NCBI RefSeq assembly: GCF_964355755.1
Contig: NC_092674.1
Coordinates: forward strand, 24,144,001-24,208,000
Reading direction: 5' to 3'
Length of the DNA: 64,000 nt
From: Antedon mediterranea
Lineage: Eukaryota; Echinodermata; Crinoidea; Comatulida; Antedonidae
Shown piece by piece: positions 60,738-64,000 of this stretch (the stretch's first letter is position 1; the number at the start of each line of letters is the position of its first letter). The position numbers and the translations under genes are program-made. The notes under the pieces are model-generated. The model did no database searches, was not told the DNA's origin, and was given only the letters and a program-made list of their open reading frames with translations.

Positions 60738-62589
60738 GTTCATTGAAGTTGGTTTTACACATTCAAAGCAGTGTGAATGTAGTCTAGTATATTTTCTAGT
60801 TTATATACACTGTTTAGAAAACAGGTGGTGATGTCTTATAATTAATGTTATTATTATTATTAATTATCATTATTGATTTTTCCAAAATAAACACAATCAA
60901 TGTTGTACTTTTGAAAAACAAATTAGCCAAAGTTAGTTTCTTTTATTGTTGAAAACAGGTGTACAGGCCATACTGTTTTGATAATTTATTATTTTCGCAC
61001 AATAAATAACTATAAATTGTTAATTAAATTGCAAAATCTGGTTTTGTATTTTGTTTATTCAAAAACTAACTTTATGTACTTTAACGCACACATATTGCTA
61101 TAAGTATCGATCAAAGACCAGTATTATTGTAACTTGTTCAATGTTTCCTACCATAGGGCCTACATTTATTTAGAATTTGGCCCATTAGCTCACTTCGGGT
61201 TACGTAAGGGACCAAAATAGGCTTACAATAAGATTTGCTGTTTAGTTTAAACCATGTTTAAGCATACACGATTCGATTATTTAAAAAAAGAGGCAATTTT
61301 ACCCTGAGGCTCTGACTTCAATCAAACTTGGGTCAATAGCTACATGCATTCATATAGTGTTGAACGGTTCGAATGTCACTCTGACTGGATTCATGTTATC
61401 TGAACATATTTTCTCTAGTTGTGTCTATTTTCGAAAAAAGTTATTTGTTTTGTTCTAAATACTTTGGTGTTGCCATACGAAGCCGAACCCGTATCGAAAT
61501 AAAGTTTTCTTTTACATGGGAAATCTTACTAGGTATTTCATAACTCTGTATGCCTCTATTAAACAGTAACTTTTAAACGGGAGCCGGCTCCATTGTTAGG
61601 TACCAATAGGCACCGTCATAGCATCAAACAAGTACATTTTTCAGATCTGGTGTGATATTGTACGTAGTATTTGCTTTCAATGAAACGGCTAACTTGCATA
61701 GACCTCTACAGGCTTTGTTTGGCAGTGTTCGTATTGCTGTTGACCAAATACCACGTGAGCTAATTGTAATGCCAGAACAGAACAACGTCATCACCATTGC
61801 ATGACGTAGTTCGATAACTTTTTTAATCCCGCCCATTCTTAATACAACAGCTTTGGGTTTCCCATGTAAACATTCAGGTCCCACATATGTCACAATTATT
61901 TGTTTAAAGCATCAAATTAACAGTTTCTGTAACTCAGGTGATTCAATACAATATAATCCATCTAAATACCTGTCCATTGATATTCGCAAATAAATAAAAT
62001 CATATTTTTAATTATATTATTGAAAACACCCAGATGGTATTACATTTTATTTATACATTTTGTTTATTCATATTTGAATCACTGTCATTGTTAGTGTTGT
62101 TTTTATATTTGCATACTTTTTATTTCAAAATTACGCATCTTCTTTAACCACTAATATCAATTATTTGTTTATTAATTTGCCAAAGTAATTTATTAAAATA
62201 TAATGTACCAGTGCATTGTGTTTATTCTCTGGTGAAATACTTTAATTAAAACTACGTCACTGTTTACTCTTATAACATAGCATACGCATGCAGTTTCAAT
62301 TTATTTGTTTGTTATTAATTGTTTACGCCTCATGTTGTGATTGTGACGTGCCAAAATACAGTATTAAATAAATACCATCTGAAAATGTTAATAATACGAG
62401 GTATAATACAAAGAATTACTTACGAAATGATATATATATATATATATATATATATAATACAATTCCTTCACAAACAAATGACACTCAGCCGTTGCCAATC
62501 TCTGGAAATATAATTGTCTCAGATTTAATTAATGTCTGTTTCTTGTGAAGCCTTTCTAAATGTTGTGTATTCTGGGATTTCGCTACTCT

Positions 62590-62800
62590 TAAAGATGTAA
62601 TGTCCCCCAAAAACATGAAAAATGAAGATTAATAAAATCAGACTTTGAATATGTTATTTTGTAGTTTTAATAAAGTTAATCACTTCCATAGAAAAAAAAA
62701 AACGAAAACAAACAATGTTTTCACTTGTAAAATGACAAAATAAATGATTAAATTCAACCAAAAATCCATTGGCTGGCAGCCAATTTGACAATTTTTTTGC
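62590..62800. repeat. Interspersed repeat shared with 35345-35560
   Basis: Aligned words include CCCAAAAACATGAA, ATGAAGATTAATA, ACTTTGAATA and ATTCAACCAAAAATCCATTG against CATTTAACCAAAAACCAATTG. The family is unknown; ends were not defined. Confidence 0.5.
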
Positions 62801-63557
62801 TTTAAACTACATTTTTTTTCAGGTAAATACATTTTTTTTCGACCATTAAAATGGAATATCTGTACAACAACATCTGTAAAGTATACCACAAAAGCGCTTA
62901 TTATAGGCTTGACCCACGTCTTGGTTATTGCCATTTTTTGTGAGGCAATTCCAGTCGGCGTTTGTGTACCAACATGTTTATCTTTACCAAATCAAATTGA
63001 ATGGCCGTAATGGCAGTACATATAGGCCTATGGTTCACAATTCCTTAATTCTAAAAGCAGATATCTTACTTTAAAAGATATCTTCGTTTTCAATAGAGAT
63101 ATCGTTTATTTTAGTACAGGTATCGATAAGGTAAAGGTATTTAATTTCTTCCCAGAGCTTAACTAACTGAAGAAACTCGGATTAGGCCCTCTATAGCATT
63201 GCAGCACCTACCCAGATCAGCACACCGGGGGCATAGGCATACGTTACCAACGGCTAGTAGTTTCAAAATAGAGATGTTTTAGTTCGACAAAATCCTCAAT
63301 ATTGTATTGAATAAAATAGAGATACTCGATTCTTTTTATAGAGGTCCTCTTGCTGTCGGTCTACTTCGGCTTTATGTAAACATTATCTTATCGTTTTTCC
63401 TAAAAATATCTTTTTTAATTGAAAATATTAATTTTAAATTGTGGAGATTCTTAACCCACATGGCTACATACAGGTTTGAAAATGAACCGTTGAGCCGACG
63501 TTTTTTGAGTTGAGCTGAATGTTTGGTCATGGTCATCATCGTTAATAAACAAATTAT

Positions 63558-63687
63558 AAAGCCCTGTCTACACCATCAAACTGTATTTGACAACAAAAAA
63601 AGTGATTTGTCCATATGGACGAAATGACTTTATATCACTACCATGTTTGAGCATATCACTATCATGTTTGATAGTGTAGACAGAGCT
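63558..63687. mobile_element. MITE, TACACTATC family, copy 5
   Basis: Left AAAGCCCTGTCTACACCATC, right GATAGTGTAGACAGAGCT; TA lies outside both ends. Confidence 0.78.
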
Positions 63688-64000
63688 GTATATACTAAAT
63701 ATTAAACCAACACAAAAATTATGATGCAATATAATTTAATTCAATCAAAAACAAGATTAAATGACATTTGATATTAATTACTTCTTCTAAATGATTTGTT
63801 GGTGTTCATCATTATGGTACGGTAATCGTTTCAGGATCATTGATTAAGAAAAGCAAAAACAAGAAAAATCAATTTTGTAAGATAAATATTCATGATTACA
63901 TGAAGGCCTATCTTCTCTCTCAATCAAATTGTATGTATTGCCCAAATTTCCGTATAAAACGGTGCATTGAAACTTGTTGTTAAAGTAAAATTAATTGTTT

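Larger units (their letters stand above)
60738..64000. other. Upstream region of C4-like gene, no gene seen
   Basis: AT-rich. Holds an AT run (62430-62457), the repeat related to 35345-35560 (about 62590-62800) and a TACACTATC-family MITE (63558-63687). An 89-codon minus frame at 61624-61893 has no recognisable domain and was not called. Confidence 0.5.

Noticed and set aside
61624-61893. 89-codon minus-strand frame starting MTYVGPECLHGKP
   Set aside because: No recognised domain, no convincing splice partners or homologous copy in the window; chance length for this DNA.

Overview
This is a 64 kb stretch of an AT-rich, intron-rich animal nuclear genome. Codon use, GT-AG introns, a tandem arylsulfatase pair, a 5S-derived SINE and frequent TAGGCCTA-type motifs suggest a marine invertebrate deuterostome, most likely an echinoderm. 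That taxonomic placement is inference. There are no bacterial operons, CRISPR arrays or functional rRNA/tRNA genes.

Four host genes and one pseudogene were assembled exon by exon, checking splice sites and reading phase. (1) Positions 702-5616 (+) hold the last seven exons of an SLC6-type sodium/chloride-dependent transporter; its 5' half lies left of the window. (2) Positions 7874-25451 (+) hold a complete 19-exon ISWI/SMARCA5-type chromatin remodelling ATPase of 1013 residues. (3) Positions 27921-about 31900 (+) hold a broken arylsulfatase pseudogene, and 32961-44716 (+) its intact sister, a four-exon secreted arylsulfatase of 535 residues with both sulfatase signatures. (4) Positions 60737-53704 (-) hold a four-exon secreted 247-residue protein with a domain like the C-terminus of short-chain collagen C4. 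These genes belong to unrelated pathways (membrane transport, chromatin, lysosomal or extracellular sulfate-ester hydrolysis, extracellular matrix or recognition) and show no joint function beyond the tandem arylsulfatase duplication.

Much of the rest is mobile or repetitive DNA. A BEL/Pao LTR retrotransposon (45153-53097) has an intact 1761-codon polyprotein, LTRs differing at one base, and a GTATG target duplication, so it inserted very recently. Three non-coding Helentron-like rolling-circle elements share a GGTTATCC start, a 3' hairpin and a CTAG end; two are nested in ISWI intron 13 and one sits in the C4-like gene. The 9 kb first intron of the intact arylsulfatase is almost filled by an 8.1 kb foldback-like element (33934-42075) whose arms are two different CAACGTTG-rich tandem arrays. 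Several smaller transposons and a LINE fragment lie inside it. There are also a 5S-derived SINE, two tRNA-derived SINE families, several palindromic MITE families (one with an exact 8-bp target duplication), two intronic minisatellites in ISWI, and a foldback sequence carrying a hammerhead-ribozyme-like core.
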